Assembly (NCBI RefSeq): GCF_019598945.1
Contig: NZ_CP080598.1
Span: forward strand, 620,001-684,000
Length of the DNA: 64,000 bases
Source: Sphaerospermopsis torques-reginae ITEP-024
GTDB taxonomy: Bacteria > Cyanobacteriota > Cyanobacteriia > Cyanobacteriales > Nostocaceae
Direction: 5' to 3'
Shown here: piece after piece, positions 63,860 through 64,000 of the stretch
How the letters are laid out: each line of letters begins with the position of its first letter
How positions within the stretch are numbered: position 1 is the first letter of the stretch
Position numbers and translations under genes: made by a program
Notes under the pieces: generated by a model
The model's database searches: none
Seen by the model: the letters and a program-made list of their open reading frames with translations, nothing else
Told to the model about the DNA's origin: nothing

Positions 63860-64000
63860 TCACCTATCACCTGTATTTAATTTCCAGAAACTATCAAAAG
63901 CGTACCAAGCTAAAACATACCAAGGAATTACTTCTAATTGCAAACCCTTAATTATTAACTGTCTTACCGCTAAAGTACCAAGTCCCAAGGGAAACAGAAA
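63860..64000 (-). CDS. C-terminal end of an unidentified, probably membrane protein (partial)
   Basis: Reading in from the window edge on the minus strand, 46 codons run open to a TGA at 63860-63862: LFPLGLGTLAVRQLIIKGLQ, then EVIPWYVLAWYAFDSFWKLN. The composition suggests a membrane or amphipathic protein. The 5' part lies beyond 64000. Between this and dhaK there are TTTTGGATT and AAAATCT repeats. Confidence 0.5.
   Translation of the reverse strand, partial: FLFPLGLGTLAVRQLIIKGLQLEVIPWYVLAWYAFDSFWKLNTGDR

Overview
The window comes from a filamentous, probably heterocyst-forming cyanobacterium (Nostocales: Anabaena/Dolichospermum/Nostoc type). The evidence is photosynthetic genes (psbEFLJ with ycf48 and rubredoxin, ndhCKJ, ndhM), many HIP1 palindromes (GCGATCGC), abundant heptameric short tandem repeats between genes, a small heterocyst-regulator-like gene and a PATAN-REC chemotaxis-type cluster. 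The sequence is AT-rich. The genus cannot be fixed by reading alone.

Layout. 1-5.5 kb: a PP2C phosphatase followed by a CHAT-FHA caspase-like protein, then ndhM and a heterocyst-regulator-like small protein. 5.9-9 kb: an Rre1/Ycf29-like response regulator, a glycosyltransferase scrap, a Ctp protease and a truncated DUF218 gene. 9.1-11.9 kb: a cobalamin riboswitch driving the cobalt transporter cbiMNQO. 12-16 kb: an MbnP-MbnH chimeric remnant and the cytochrome bd oxidase cydAB. 16.4-24 kb: Uma2 nuclease, recJ, GNAT, a Cas4/RecB-like nuclease, def, aat and rpsN. 24.3-29.8 kb is an accessory island: a UPF0175/DUF3368 toxin-antitoxin pair, an unrecognised membrane-associated operon (glycine-zipper/coiled-coil protein plus a His-rich protein), a winged-helix-like protein, a Cys-rich protein, DUF29 and an orphan gene, the last part bracketed by copies of a double-hairpin repeat.

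30-38 kb: an EF-G paralogue, a TPR protein whose N-terminus contains in-frame tandem repeats, PsiE, and an ATPase/TPR gene pair that looks like a split STAND module. 38.3-42.5 kb: the photosynthetic block ndhCKJ, rubA, ycf48, psbEFLJ. 42.6-48.3 kb: an MFS exporter, three DUF2382 proteins (two with PRC-barrels) and a DUF4231/SLATT membrane protein. 48.5-55.7 kb: a chemosensory cluster (CheA hybrid, MCP, CheW, PATAN-REC) with no separate CheY gene. 56.2-64 kb: tRNA-Leu(UAG), alr, an HNH nuclease, a lone TnpB beside a start-less coding remnant, a DHH phosphoesterase, dhaKL and the 3' end of an unidentified gene.

Two themes stand out. First, small palindromic elements and heptamer repeats occupy many gaps, lie at two gene breakpoints (DUF218, GT2) and seem to have been read into coding sequence in at least two genes. 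Second, several gene pairs combine signalling or cell-fate domains (PP2C with CHAT-FHA; P-loop ATPase with TPR; glycine-zipper with His-rich membrane protein) and are candidates for undescribed stress or defence modules. All functional assignments rest on reading motifs by eye; no database search was run.
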